Counted from the first letter of the stretch, positions 22,501 through 36,724 are shown. The stretch is DNA of 64,000 bases from Bugula neritina (GCA_964035545.1 OZ037773.1:3079751-3143750); one strand, 5' to 3'. Notes: generated by a model from the sequence alone, not told the origin. Numbers and translations: made by a program.

Positions 22501-25500
22501 AATATTTCAGTTGGTGACCACTGTGGAGGAATTGAATGGAAAGCTGCAAAGACGGTTTCAGGCACTTATATGTAAGGCATTGGATATGGAGAGAGGGAGA
22601 TCTGTGCTTATCCTTATATAATGCAAGTAAGTTAATTAATGTATTGCTGGCTTTTATTTATATGCATATAAAGTTTGTTTAGTGACTATTTGTGCTTGAA
22701 ATTATTTGCAAAATTTAATTTGTCCTCTGCTTATAAAAATCTATTCAGAACTTTTTGCCTGTAGAATCTTCAACGTTTTAATTATATTTTTTTGGAGTTT
22801 TAGAAACAATTTCTTGGTACACAATCTGTTGCTACCAATGTAAGGTGACGGTACTTCTCTTGACTTCTAAAATGCAAGCAAAGCTTGTTTCCTCTCACGA
22901 TTACTTTTTGAGTGTGATGTTCGCTAAGGCACACATTTGAACATGTCAGTTACTACACTTTAATAGATGTTTTAGTATTAGATATATTTTAGTTTTAGGT
23001 AACATGAAATATTGAAAATAATGTATGCGAATCTGGTGAATGTTTAGACTTCAACTACCCCTATGCAAATGCAGGTTTAAACCATATAATCAAACTAAAA
23101 ATCAATTATTTTTCTTTATATTTGATTTCTAGTTTTTTAGGTGAGAACTTGTTTTGTTTTGTTAAAAATTGTGGTTGGAAAATATCCTTATTCACCAGGC
23201 CACAGCTGCAACATTTACACTGCATGTCATCGTGATTTATGATTGAAGGCTAAGTGCAGTGGTAGAGTGTGGCAAGGCATAGGTCTAAGTACTGAAGAGA
23301 CCACGGAGCAGAAAAATATTTATATCTCAAGATGTGGCTTGATTACACAGCATATGAATTATGATGGTAACAAAATATATGCCTTTCAACTTTAAAGTTT
23401 TTTTAAGCTTGCATTAATCTTATTCAAGATAGTATCTGTCCAAGCATTTAACAGCACATTGTATAAGGTTTTGCAAATGTTATTTAACTTTGTTTACTAC
23501 TTGTTTTTTGCTATTTTCAACAACTCGAACATGCCGCCAGTTTTTGTAATTTTCAAACAAGAAATTTCACAAACTCCATCAAATTGATTCAAATAGATGT
23601 TATATGCACTATGCAGTTACAAAAGAATATTTTATTAACTAATTATGAGTCATAGTGTGTTGTAAAAATCTAAAACTTAACTATGTATTATTATGTCTCG
23701 TAAGACTATTTTTCAAAAAATTCCAAAGGGTTTTATTTATATATAACTCAAAGCCTGAAAGTTTTTTTTTGTCCAAAGTTCTTATTGTGACAATTAAAAG
23801 TCGCATCATAGTTTTTATTCTGTTGAATTACTTCATCACCCTTCGAAATTATTTCTTTCACTATGATTATTATAGTTGCTACCTATGATTACCTAATTCA
23901 ACATATATTCTTATTGTTATCAATTTTTTTTCATAACTGTCTTAATTCCATTTTCAAAAACGTATTTAAAAATGATATTAGCAAGTTGAATAGTTAGTTA
24001 AATGTGGCTTCAGATGCCATACGTGCATACATTGTCACTTTTTACATAGGCAATCATTGTATTTCCTAAATTAATTATTTCTTTTTAGTTTAAAATGAAC
24101 TACTCGATGGCTGTTGTGGTGAAGCTGAAAAATGCTGACATAGAAGATGTAATGGAAAGACTTTGTTTTGCTTGTCCAGGTAAATCATTTGTACAAAATT
24201 AAAAGTCTATTATGATAACAGATGATCTAAAAATAAATTGCATATCTTAAGGCTTAGTGGTAATATAATATACTTTGAGCACAAATTTAAATGATTAAAA
24301 AGCCCTGCATTGCTTACCTAGTATATTATCTCTTTACACATATTAGAAAAAGAAGTCATCATAATTTTTTTACTACAGAACATAGTCAAATTATTACATT
24401 TACTTTTACATGAATAATCAGTTTCTCAGTTTTTTTCTTTATCTTCATGAACAAGCATTAACTTTGAAGACCTAAAAATAATGCACACAATTTTGAGGTA
24501 TTTTTCTTCTTAAGTGTTTAAAATGTTTGACAGTTGGAAGAATATTTGGACATGATGTCAGTATGTTTCCTAGTTTTTCATATGGTTGAACTTGATTTTT
24601 GTCATTCTCCTATACTCCTCAAGTGTGGAGTCCTGAATGTACACTTTTACTACGCTATTGTTCAGGGTTGTTTTAATTTTACTCTGTTACTTTACTATAT
24701 TTTAATCAACAAACCCCTAATTTATATTGATGGTATTTATGGTTATATTTTAGTCAAGCTGACCTAACACTTGTTCAGTTCAGGCTCATCAATGTATGTT
24801 TGGTTTAGAAAATTAAACTGCAATGTGAAGTATTCAGACTAGTTACTTAACTAAAAAATGCACTAAATGCAAGGAAATATTATGTTAATATTTGTTACCA
24901 TAGTTCATTTCAAACTCATACATGTGATCAACAAAATACTTCATTTTGTTTTGCAGTGTAATCAAGATGAAATTATGAATGATGAAATTATGGATGGCAG
25001 CCAATTTATTTTGACTATCAGACAAGGACTACAGTTTTTATGGTAATTTCAATTTTTGAATATATCTCTTATATTATACATAAAATGTTCACCTTCTGCT
25101 TTAATTTGCAGCCAGGTTTTACTCATGGCTGCTGTATTCAAGTCACCTCATCACACAGCCAATCTACAAGACTGTCATAAAAGTTGCTATTATATTTTTT
25201 CACCAATTAATTAAAAGAAATAGAACTTCGGCTTCACAAGTGGTGTCACTCTCATACTCATTGTTTTACTTAATTTTGCCATCCTCCTATTCTTCACTGT
25301 ATTCTTTTAGGTCGCAGTGTTCTGCACTAATCTATGATCTCTTTTGATTTTTAACCCCCATGTTTAAATGTTTTGGTCTTGCTCCCTTTTTCTGGAGTTT
25401 CACACTGATGTAGCTGATTCCCTTCTTGTTTTATTGTTCTCTGCTGCATAGGTGCCCATATTATTCCAGCCTTCTCTTTCCCACAAATATAGTTACTGCA

Positions 25501-26407
25501 TTTACTGCCGCCCTGTCTCAGATCCCTTCATTTCTGGGAACGAAGCAATATTCCGAAGGCCCATTGCTCCGAAGGTCCATTAGTCCGAAAATTAGTACAC
25601 ACAGGCATCCTCACTGAGAATATCATTAATATCACTCACAATTCAGTTTAAGTTCTTGCTATATTATTGATCTGTGGGTGGCATGCGTGTTGCCTATTTG
25701 TGATTGTTTAGCCTGAGATTACACTATGATCAATAAGGGCTGTATCGTTTATCAACATTCCATTATGGCTGCTCCATAAACAAAGTACACACCAAGCTAT
25801 TCATTAGCCTGTCACCTCGCAAGCCTGTAATTAATAATGTACCGTACGCATAATCATGTTGATAGATGATGTAGCAAGTAGGCAACACACATGCCACCCA
25901 CAGAGCAATAACATAGCTAGAACTTAAACTGAATTGTGAGTGAAATTAATGATATTCTCATTGAGGATGCCTGTGTGTACTAATTTTCGGACTAATGGAC
26001 CTTCGGAGCAGTGGGCATTCAGAATATTGACTAGTTACCCTCATTGCTTATGTAGCACAACTCATCTCCATGAAACCTAATTGATCCTCTAGGTACTAAG
26101 AACTAGGGGCTGTCTGCAGTCATAATTTATTGCCAAAAGACATTGTCAGTCAAATGCACATTTTATATCAGCATTTTCAATTTTGTTGGCGTCTTCTTGA
26201 TGGAGCCTTACCCTATTTCTTTTTCTACCCCTGTTTTGCATACTCTGTTGCTATGTGTCACTTCAATGAAACCATCGCCTCAACTTATTTAGTTTGACTG
26301 TTGAAATATATTTTGCTTTTACAGGTCTAAAAGAAAGTGGCCATTTGAGTTTAAGTGCAGCTTCACTATTGACAAGAACATCTACGTTAGAGAAGAAAAG
26401 CATCTAG
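22501..26407 (+). other. Possible multi-exon transcription unit, product unknown
   Basis: Several plus-strand blocks have good GT-AG borders: 22501-22626 (TTTTTCAG / GTAAGT), a block ending 23366 (ATG/GTAACA), 24089-24179 (TTTTTAG / CAG-GTAAAT), 24957-25042 (TTTTGCAG / GTAATT), a block starting 25112 (TTTGCAG) and 26325-26407 (TTTTACAG). Joining 24089-24179 to 26325 gives an open frame from an ATG at 24095 to TAG; joining it to 25112 also stays open for about 75 codons. But 24957-25042 stops the frame, so the true chain is unclear. It may be a non-coding RNA, a decayed gene or chance. A foldback MITE (25546-26029) would lie inside it. Confidence 0.25.
25546..26029. mobile_element. Foldback MITE, copy 1
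   Basis: Two inverted arms of about 155 bp (25546-25702 and 25872-26029) flank about 170 bp. Ends read CAATATTC and GAATATTG. Inside the tips the paired phrases are CCGAAGGTCCATTAGTCCG and TTCGGACTAATGGACCTTC. No transposase is encoded. The nearly identical arms suggest a fairly young copy. A second family member lies at 33353-34381. Confidence 0.85.
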
Positions 26408-26409
26408 CT

Positions 26410-27025
26410 ATATAATCAAGATGATTTGCATCCTGATTGTTACGATACCGCATGGTTCTGTTGTCATACTATTGTTCTTTCATACCTTTGTACTTTTTAT
26501 TGTAAAGAGCTAGGCTTGAGCTCTGTAATAGGCAAGCCTACAATATATATTGACTGACAACAAATATGTCATCTCTCTCCCACATAATCGCAAGGAGTTA
26601 CATTCTAGTATTGGTTCTAAAAACTCACACCTTAGTAATTAGATGCATAGCACAAAGTCTTAGCAATAGGGAGTATTGGTAAATTTTCCACATGAGTGGT
26701 GAGAAAATAACACTAACTTGAGACCTTTCTAAAACTCAACATTGCATTGCAAATAAGCTATACTTATTGTGCTTTATTCAGTGCTAGCTGGTATTTTTCA
26801 GACTGTTGGCCACAGCAAAGTATTTTGCCTTTTTTTGTACACATAGCCTAATGGTTGATTTAAGAAAATTGGAAGCTGCAGCCTACATGCACTGCAATTC
26901 ATCATTCTCATTCCGAAATGGATTTCTCATCACCTCATGGAACTAATTACATAACGAAGGAAACCACAACTGATGAGTTACTGCAACTACAAATTCACAA
27001 AATGCTCAGTCATAGAAGCGAAGTA
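26410..27025. other. Intergenic, no recognised feature
   Basis: Nothing beyond AT-rich unique sequence was seen. Confidence 0.4.
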
Positions 27026-27186
27026 CACTGCGTTTCCATTATCGCATTATGCGAATGGATTTTTTCATTCGGCTAATGGGAACAGTTACATCCGATGAAA
27101 CGCAACTATAAGTTAATGCAAACCACAAACCGCAAATAATCCGTACAGAATTCATTCGCATTATGCGAAGTCATGGAAACGCAGTG
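27026..27186. mobile_element. Short MITE with CACTGCGTTTCCAT termini
   Basis: Inverted ends CACTGCGTTTCCAT and ATGGAAACGCAGTG enclose about 135 bp, with inner inverted phrases around GCATTATGCGAATG. No ORF. A diverged relative appears at about 42965-43115. The target duplication is not clear. Confidence 0.7.
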
Positions 27187-29183
27187 ATAAAGAAGTCAAT
27201 GTCAGCCCTGGTGAATATTTACCTAAAAGGCAACAAACAAATTTTACTGCACCATTTCAACAAGTTAAGATATAAAACGCCTATTCTTTTAATTTGATTG
27301 TTCAGCTTTATTTTATTTTTAGATTGTACCAGCTGGTGCAATAAAAAATATATTTGGAAAGGCTTCAGTTTTATAGAGGAAAAGCAGTGAAATAACTTTC
27401 GTTTTACCATGCACCCCTAATCAACGCTCTTGTAGTTTAAGAGCTTAGGTTAATAAAGTTTCTCAGCTAATTAATCCCACCTGCACACATTTTTACACAT
27501 AATTATCAGTCGTCTCAGCACCATGCAATAGTTAGATGAAAAGGGTCATTTATTGACAATTAAAAGCCATAGTTAGCAGAGTAGTTAAAAGCCTTTTTTC
27601 AATAATAAGTTTTTGGTTGCATTTTTCAAGTTTATTCTTTCATTGTAAATTAAGATAAAAACAAAAACTGCAGGGCTTACCTACAGCCAAGTAGAGAAAT
27701 ATTCAATATGCTGTCAAAGGCAAACAAACTATATGAACTATTATAATATGATATTAACTATGCACATGTGCTATGCTTCTATTTATTTTTGAATTGTGGC
27801 TCAGATATGCTAAATACTCGAACTGCGGTTACTTCTTTTTCTGTTCAGCTGTATAAGTCAATAGGTAGTATTTTAGGATTGAGGTTTTTTCTTAAATAGA
27901 ATTTCTATAGGGTAGTCTTTAGTATAAATTCTTTGTCTGCTAAAATCTATGAGCAAAATAATATTTATAGTACTCCGTTTTGAAAGAATAGCACACCATT
28001 TGGTACAGGAATTTGGCCCCTATAAAAATGCAAGTGTTGGTGATGGAAGTAGTAAACGAATTGCTACTGCAAGTGTAGAGTAGTGTGACTTTCAGCCATG
28101 ACAGAACGTACTTCAGAGCATAATGACATAGCATAACGTCAATAGTTGTGCATTACACGGTTTAGTTGCCTGCTGGCCCGTTTGTAACACATTCTGTTAG
28201 TGCAAATAAGTGGTAATCCAGTAGGCCTAATGGAACTGCATTCGTGAACTATTTATAGTTAACATATTATGTCAACCACAATATCATTACCCTTTGACCA
28301 TCTTTGTTTTCCATATGCCTATTGTGAACTGCATAATGTTAGCCAACATGTTTTGTAAGCTTATCAGTTTAGCTATAGCTATATAAATGCTTGTAAGCTT
28401 GCTCGCACCTGGCAATACCATGGTAGGCCAACTGCTAGGACCATGACTAGTGCAGCCACAATTAATATAACCAACCAGCTTTCACTGTAGTGTGGCCATA
28501 TGTTTGGCTTTGTTAATATTTTGTCAGAGTGCAAGTCTCAACTGATGCCATAAATTGCAATGTGAAAACTATCATGAATCAAGTAATATGTTGGTAAAGA
28601 TATGCAAAAATGTATAACAAGTCACAAAGTTATCTCAAAACAATCAGGGTTTCAAATTTCATCACTGATGGCCATAGCTCAAGCAAGTTGAATATCATTG
28701 CAACAAAAAGGAAGCAACTTATTTTCTCCAAAAAATTTGTTATTGTAAAAATAAGTAAAACTAATTTAATTTTTAAAATTTACCTCTAATATTAGTTTAG
28801 ATCTTTTCATGATTTGCGGACGTAAACCTAAAATTAAGGCTGCATGCATGTTTTCTCAAACCAAAGTGTGTTTACCTATAAAAGATAATTTGACTTGTCA
28901 ATCTATTACCTAGGTCCTAGTACATCAGTGTATATTTATATACCATAGCTCTGACCGCTGGCTGTGCCTTAGTAATAATATACAAACTACAGTTTATTTT
29001 TAACCGTTGGTTTATTTAATCAAGATACCTTTGCAAGTAGCAACAGAGTCATAGGCCAATTTTAAAACAAGATGGCAATCCACTGCTAGTAAACACCCTG
29101 ATGGAATATAACCCACTCATTTTTCTAGCTGTTGTTTATATCATTATAGTATAATCCCTTATGTATTGGCATTCTTCCTAAGA
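27187..29183. other. Intergenic, no recognised feature
   Basis: AT-rich; no exon-like blocks or long repeats seen. Confidence 0.4.
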
Positions 29184-29256
29184 TGATGCATTGGCTTCGT
29201 GGTAAACCGCGTTTCCTTTGCACTCGTTGGGTATGGGTTCAATCCTCGCAGTCAGC
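29184..29256 (+). repeat. tRNA-like sequence resembling tRNA-Ala(UGC)
   Basis: It has an A-box-like TTGGCTTCGTGGTAA, a TTTGCAC anticodon-loop-like string and a B-box GGGTTCAATCC. The anticodon and acceptor stems are poorly paired, so a tRNA pseudogene or SINE head is more likely than a working tRNA. Confidence 0.45.
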
Positions 29257-29259
29257 TAA

Positions 29260-32200
29260 ATTTTTTGCAATCTTGCATTCTTGTCAAATACTTCCACTAA
29301 ATTATTTTTACTAATTTTACACATTGATATGTGTAATAATAGTGATGGGTCAAATATGACTATAGTTGTAGAATTTCTTTCACTTTTTAAATAACACTCA
29401 ACAGGTGGACAGTGTATATAGTACATACATATTAGTTAGATACTGAACACTGGGCTAAATATAGGGTTTAGTTATTAAGTAAATATTGATAGTTGGTGCA
29501 ATAATGGAGAAATTAAGTTATGTACATGTTCTTGTGATTACATTTTTATTAACCGCACCCCACGCTAAAATTTGTTATCCAGATGAAGAAGGTTAAGCTA
29601 TCAAAGCTTTTAAATTACTGCACAGAAGTGTAAAAATAGCAGCCTATTTCTTCTTGTTATATAGTGAAATGACATTCATTATGTATATAGGCATATATAT
29701 ATATATTTTAATTCTGTTACATCATATTTTAGCTTTAAAACAAGCATGTTATGTCCATTTGTTTATCACACCCCTGCAGTAAATATGTCAAAAATTCCTT
29801 ACTTTTGCTACCTAAAATTTCTTTTAAAATATAAGCAGCTACATAGAGCATTTTTTCAAGTTAGAAAATATGTATATATATTTTTCAACTACGTTTTAAA
29901 AGGAATACAAATATGTAAACCACAAAGCAGTGATTGTCTTCTTTCAATGCCATATTTTTGATGACACCAAGAAAGAAGGTGATAATGCAACTCCTAAGAG
30001 CATGTGCACTAAATCGCTCCTCTGTCTGAGAGTATACCATTTGTATTAATGTATGAAGTCTTCAACATATATTTCAACTTATTTTTGCAAGTAACTCATG
30101 ACAGTAAACTATATGCTTGCTTTTCTTCATGTGTGTGTGCGTGTGTGAGTGTGTGTGTAAAAATGCAGCACTCATAATAGTTGCTATTTTATGAACAGCT
30201 TACTATAGCTACAGTTATATGTAATTGCATAGGAGTGTTGCAAGTGTTTGCTAAAAGATGGTATATAAAACATGTCGACGAATTTGTTGTAGAAAAATTT
30301 AAATAATTACTTAGCATTTAGCAATAAAATTGTTCATGTACAAATCAGAAACACCAAGTTGTATGCATATATTTCAAATAGTATATGCATGAATTTGCAA
30401 AAAAAATTAGAACTTATACTTTCACTATGAGTATATGTTTTATATATGTGCTCATTTTGTATATACTGCACAATATGTTATTTACAATGTTAAACCAAAA
30501 TAATCAGAACTCAATATAGTGTAATACAGGCACATCTACAATGTTAACAAATATAACATTAAAAACAAGAAACAAAATTGTTGGTATCTTTTACTTAATT
30601 TTTTACAAGCAAAAAATTATTCTTGCCGCAAACTAAATTTAAATGCTGAGGTTCGTAAAGTTATATGTTTGTTAAATTATTTTGCATTTGTTTATATTCT
30701 ACAAATAATTTCTACATCTTTTATATAATTGCGATATTTCTTTTCGTCTACTACATGCAGCTCATTATATGCATATGTAGGCTATATACAATGCAGCATA
30801 AAATTTTATAATACTAAGCAAAAAATGCTATGAAAATAAAAACATTTTACAAAATGATATTATATTATGGTAGCAATAAAGTTGTAATAGACTATTATTT
30901 AATGAGAAGACAATTATGTCTTTATAATGAAGATTGATAAATTTATAATATGAGCTGAAATTGAGTGAGAAGACAATTATGCTTTCAAAATACTTACAAG
31001 ACTAAATTCTTATCTAATAGCTACAGTATTTAATATCCTTTGTTCAGAACAAAGTCTAAAAGGAGCGGATTTAAATAAAAATTCAGACCTGCATTTGTTA
31101 AAACTTTTCAATCAAAATTATTACATTATATTATTCTTTCTCATAACTCCTAGCTTCTAAAACCTTTTGCATGAAAAAATTGATTTAGAATGCAAATTAC
31201 TGCTAGAAATTGCCGTGTTTTAATGTCAACCCTAACTGTATCCACCACTTGTTTTAGTTGTTACGATCGTTGCCTAACCAATGAAGTTGAACTGGTTGTA
31301 CCTCCAGCCAATCAATTACTTATTTCAATTGCGCCTCATTAGGCTAGGATCGTTGACGAAATCTATATAATGTAATACAAATCCCATTACCACTGATTGA
31401 CCCGAAGTTCTCTACGACTTTTATAGTGGTATAGGATAATAGATATACTGGTTAAAAATGCACCTCAGTAGTTTATAGATCACTATAGACAATAAATCTG
31501 AATAAATGAAAAGCTACAAAGCCAGCTAATAACTTTTAATTCAATACCAGAATACTAAAATTAGCAGTACATTTTGCATTGTTTTTATAACTTAAAAAAG
31601 TTAGCTATTTGGCGGCCTTGTGACGATGCAGCCTTGTAGAATAAAGCGCAATGACTCTGAAAAGTTAAAAGGTTAAATGAATCATACGTAAATTTGCTAA
31701 TAATTGAAAGAAATAATGTCTGGACTGTTATTATGAACTATATAGCATTTAATGGGATCAATAACAGGGTTGATTTGGAGACTTTATAACACCAACATTT
31801 ATAAAAGTACTCTTTGATCATTAGACCAGTCTTAATACATCAATGGATCTTTTGAAAGATTCTTCATTAAATAATATATTTGTAATTTACCGGTATATGT
31901 TGTACAACTAAAATAATGGAAATTCATTTAAAATTGTGTTTGGCAAAATATACTGTACTTCGATTAGGTTAGCATATGATTATCACATACAATAGATACC
32001 TTTTCATGTACGGCTCACAAATAGAATGCTATATAACAATGCTAGCTAAAAAAACTATGATTTATCAACTTTTATTCAGTTGTAAAGTTAGTTAGTTTTG
32101 AAATTTTTATCCCAACAACTGTTCATAACTCATTGCTCAACTTGTTGCGCCTAAAGTCATTCCTGAATGAACTACTTGCATTCAAGGCTGGAGTAACTAT

Positions 32201-33110
32201 TAAAGCTGCTTGACTAATGGGTTTTTAAGGTGCTTTAGTCAGGTCTGGGATTTGGAGTTATATAACTATATATTATAACTATTTATACGTCAACCTAAAA
32301 GATTGTCTTTATTTAGAATAGGGTGCTGTCCAGAATTAATAAATAGAGAGTGCAGATTGTCTTCAAAGTCCAGGTCTAAAGTTAAACATAAATATAAATA
32401 GCTAATTGCTATATTTATATTTTTGCCACTATAAATTGGTTATCTACAAGCTGCTTAGCTGCCTCACTAGAAATTGTTATATATAGTAGCTTAAATATTT
32501 TAGCCAAAGCCAGTAGTCTTGGAAAGTAAAGCATATAAAGTATATACCCAGTGGTCAAAATATGCATGTGTAATCATCTGGTATAGTATTATTAAACAGG
32601 GCAACTTAGTCTAAACTTTGCTCTTTTGTTTTACTGGAACTAACAACAGCTATAAGTTACTGCCGCTGAACTGAAACTATAGTTCGATAGTTACTGCTAT
32701 GTATTTATCTCAATTCTAAGTAAATAAGTCTTATAAATATTATGCTTTGATGCATTATTTCCATGTAATCTTAAAATTTAAGTAGGCTGTTACAATATTA
32801 TTATGTAATAGTCCTTCATTTGAATTAGCATTAAACTCCTTGTTTACTACTCAACGATAAACATATACCGTGCTCCTGCAAACATTTGGTTGTATAAAAT
32901 ACATAAGCAGAGCATTAATATGGCCTACGTAGCTGAGTGATGTTTTTGTAGTTTATTAGTTTACCTCAGTTGGAAGCAATGGGACTAATTTGAAATAATG
33001 ACCACTAAACACCAATCTGTCACATAATGAGACAAGACATTTTTTTCTACTACTGAATTTTAGTGCATATATATATATATATCTTCTTTTAGCCAATCAC
33101 TTGCAATGAT
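29260..33110. other. Intergenic; short GT-rich run at 30131-30160
   Basis: No gene recognised over almost 4 kb. A GTGTGTG-type run (30131-30160) and scattered TA runs (29693-29704, 33066-33082) are the only simple repeats. Confidence 0.4.
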
Positions 33111-33190
33111 TTCAGGTAAAAATGGCACAGGTAAAAATGGCACAGGTGATAATAGCACAGGTGATAATGGCACAAATGGAAAATTAGGTA
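33110..33190. repeat. Short tandem repeat of AGGTRAWAATGGCAC
   Basis: Five or six 15 bp units, with one base varying per copy, run from 33113 to about 33190. Confidence 0.85.
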
Positions 33191-33214
33191 AAAATAACAA
33201 ACTGATGTAAAATT

Positions 33215-33325
33215 TTCTCAAACCCCAAGTCCAAACCACCCACCTGAAACTCAAGCTGCCAACCTTGGAATTCAACCCCAAACTCAAACCTCTATTCCAA
33301 ACTCCGACCCCAAACCCTAATTTTG
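33215..33325. repeat. C/A-rich strand-asymmetric stretch
   Basis: Very few G over 110 bp; phrases such as CCCCAAGTCCAAACC, CCCCAAACTC and CCCCAAACCCTAA repeat loosely. Their complement resembles degenerate TTAGGG/TTGGGG repeats. Confidence 0.45.
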
Positions 33326-33352
33326 AAAGTGTACCATTATTTGGTGATTAAT

Positions 33353-34381
33353 CAATATTTGGAAGGCCCATTGCTTCGAAGGTGCATTAGTCCTAAAATT
33401 AGTAGAGATAGTATTATATTGCTGAGAATATCATAAATTTCACTCACAATCTTGCTATATTATTGCTAGCTGTAGGTGGCATGCGTGTGGCCTACTTGTA
33501 ATTTTTTTAGCCTGAGATTACTTTACGATGCTGCTTCAATCAGGGCTACATAATATATCAACATTCTATTGTGGCTGTCTCATAAACTAAGTACACAGCA
33601 AGCTATTCACTAGCCTGTCAGCTAGCAAGCTTGTAATTACTAATCTATGAATTAGTATCTCCTCATCTCTTCATCTGAGTATTTTAGTATTTTTATTTCA
33701 CAGTTCATATAAAAATGACAGCTATGGGCAATGAACTCAAAATAGCCAGTTCAATGGCTATAGGGACTGCAATTCTATTCTAGCTAATGTCAGTCAGCTT
33801 ATATAGGCCTTTCATATGCTTACTATTAACTGAAAAACTAAAGTAAAAATATTAAAGCCAAGCAAACATTTTGGGTCTGCTGGACTGTATTTATGATAAG
33901 CTTGATAAAAGTTTACCTCATAGTTTATAAAAAATGGTTTGCATTTTATTTTGGCACCAAAAAATTATTGGTATTCAATGAAATAGTAAATTTTTGGCTT
34001 GGCAATTAATTATTTGATATCACATTTAATCTCTAAAAGTATTCCTAATATCAGTAAATGCAAGCATTTAAGACAAAAAAAGATTAACATCTTGGACGCT
34101 ACTTAAAATTAAATAACCAAAGCTGCACGAACACCATACCCCAAACAAAACAACTCTACAAGATATGTAGATAACGGATAAGGGCAAAATTATTAGCATA
34201 TAAGATTTCAGGCTTGCTAAATGAAGCCTCACCTAACCTAAAATTTAAAAACTATGTTGCATATCTTCCTGTTGCTCAGAGCAACTTTTTGAAATGTTCA
34301 ATAAATAATTTTAATTCTAATAATAATTCTACTAATTTTCGGACCAATGCATTTTAGGAGCAATGCACCTTCAGAATATTG
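33353..34381. mobile_element. Foldback MITE, copy 2, interrupted
   Basis: The left part (33353-33640) aligns with copy 1 at 25546, and the right tip (34329-34381) matches its other end (TAATTTTCGGAC…CAGAATATTG). Between them about 680 bp are unrelated to copy 1, so the element was invaded or recombined. It is more diverged than copy 1. Confidence 0.7.
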
Positions 34382-35744
34382 CACCGGCCCCCCATTATTG
34401 CTTGTGCCATTATTACCAAGTTTTGCCATCTTTAACCTGGGTACCAACTTGAAATACATGCTGCTTTGTTATTACAGCATGAATGAAATATTTATTTGGA
34501 ATTTTGATAATGATGATGTTAAATTCATAAACTTATGTGTTGAATTTACAATCTTAAAGTAAGCTATTCTAGCAAGCTAACCCACCAACCCCATTCTTGC
34601 ATGCTTTTAAGGGTTATAGTTGATAGTATATGAGCTTGTTTAAATAAAGATGCTACCTAGGCTGTTATTAGGAATTATTTGCAGCTTTACACTATTTACC
34701 AAACTTGCACTTTAATGTAGCTATAAAAACTATTCTGAAAAATGTTTTGTACATTAGGAAGCATAGATAAAAAATTACCATGTGAAGATTATTTTGCTAA
34801 AACTCAGTGCTATCCCAGCCAATAAAATTTTAACTTAAAGTAGTATACTTGTGAACTGCCTTAGCCTCTAATACTTAATTGTAGTATAGCGTTTACTGGC
34901 TAATTGTATTTTCTAATTCTAATAATAAAGGGTACAACAAACGATTATACCAATAATTTTTACTAAAGACTGCATGTAAAACTTTCAGCTCACCTTGCCA
35001 TCTATTCTTAATTACAGTTTGAAATACATCTTGCTGGTCTAAGACCTAGGTTTTTGCATTGAAACATAGACTTTATTCAAACTGGTAAGACTAAATTAAT
35101 TAGTACCAACACTGCAGGTAACGGTGGGTAGTTGGGGGTTTGGAAATATTTAGCATCACTGTTACATCTTACCTACTCTTTCATTTGTCATTATTACCTT
35201 ACCATTATTAATTGTGCCAATATTGCTCATGCATGTACCTGTGCCATTTCTGTCAGACACCCTATCTGTTACATGGAGTTGTCACAGGGGGCTTTCCTAA
35301 ACATTGTAGATACAATTTATTATAGCGAAGAACAAAACTTAGAATATTTCACTCAGAATTTGTGTTACTAATTCTAAATAATAGCTCAACTATAAACAAA
35401 CCCATTATATGCCAGCTAACTATTTCATTAGTTTCATACCAAGTTCCAAAATGTTATATAATCACCCAAATGCTAAATTTAATAACTCATTGTTGCTATA
35501 ATAACAAGGACAGAATGTATTGTGTGTTGTACCAGCAACAGCTGCAGCTATAAGCAGCCCAGTAAGCCTTGAGGAATATTTTCAAACGCATAATTTTCAA
35601 CAGCGCGATTAAATTTTAAAGTATTAATAAATTCTATGCTCAATATATGCAAAATTTGCTACAAATATTTTTAGAAACATGCAACACGCACTTGAACTTG
35701 AAAAAATTTATTTAAGTTATTATGGTGAGATATACCAGCGGTGT
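34382..35744. other. Intergenic, no recognised feature
   Basis: AT-rich sequence. The open frames present lack exon-like composition and splice context. Confidence 0.4.
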
Positions 35745-36160
35745 CATTCTACTTAGACGGTTTTCACTTATACCATATTTGTAAATTTTAGCGTAATATA
35801 TGTATTTTATACTATTATTTAGCACATAATAGAAAGCAAGAAGCCACCAGCAAGCCATTTACAATAACAATGCTTCTATAAGAAGCCATCTTGCACAAAC
35901 CTTAAACCTAAAGGTAAAAGAGAGACAAGATATAATAAGAAAAAGTTGCAATATAGCAGTACGTGATATACCACGAAATGCATTTGTGCATTTTATTATG
36001 TTATTCTGAATAAAATAAACTGTAGCTAAACTAGTATTGAGTCAAAGCAAATAGCTGGCTTGGTAGCTTGTTTCATGTTTAGCAGTAAATGCAACAGTTA
36101 TATTTGCATATTACTGTATATATTGTACCAAAATAAAAAAATAGTCCAAGTGGTATGAAA
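35745..36160. repeat. Tandem duplication, copy A
   Basis: It matches 36725-37170 at an offset of 1015 bp with high identity over about 400 bp (shared AGCAAGCC, TCTATAAGAAGCCATCTTGC). No coding frame is conserved between the copies. Confidence 0.9.
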
Positions 36161-36724
36161 CCTCACCAGCACTACAATACTCTAGTCTAAGATGATATCA
36201 TGTTTCCTCATGATTGTACATTGCTGGTTATAGGAACAAAATGATTTTAAGTTGTGGTATGCAAATCTTATGTACATATTTTCTTTAGTCTTTATAGAAT
36301 ACATTACTGTTTATTCTGCTAAATAAATAAATATTAATAAGTCGTATGCACAGTCTGCATTGCATCTCATTTAGCTTATTGTTAAACTCTGACCAAAGTA
36401 AAACTACGAAACCAGAGTAACGTTAGTCCAAATGACATGAAACTGAATATTAATATAAATCTTGGCTACAATTCTGACGTTTCCAGCTATTCAGCACTGA
36501 ATAATTGTACTCTCATTATATGTTAAAACTAAATATATGCAGTAGATTCAAACTTCATGATAAGGCTAAACATTTTAAAGCTAATAAGGCATGAGTATTT
36601 CAAATTTATATGCACACTATACTACCACTTTATCCTATACTAAAATACCTGTAATTTCAACTGCAGTATAACTTAGTTTAAGTTGTTTAAATTAAATTAT
36701 TTCTGTGTGTTTTCCAGGTATCAT

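Noticed and set aside
31255-31370. Possible MITE with CGATCGTTGCC / TAGGATCG ends
   Set aside because: Inverted similarity is short and interrupted; could be chance.
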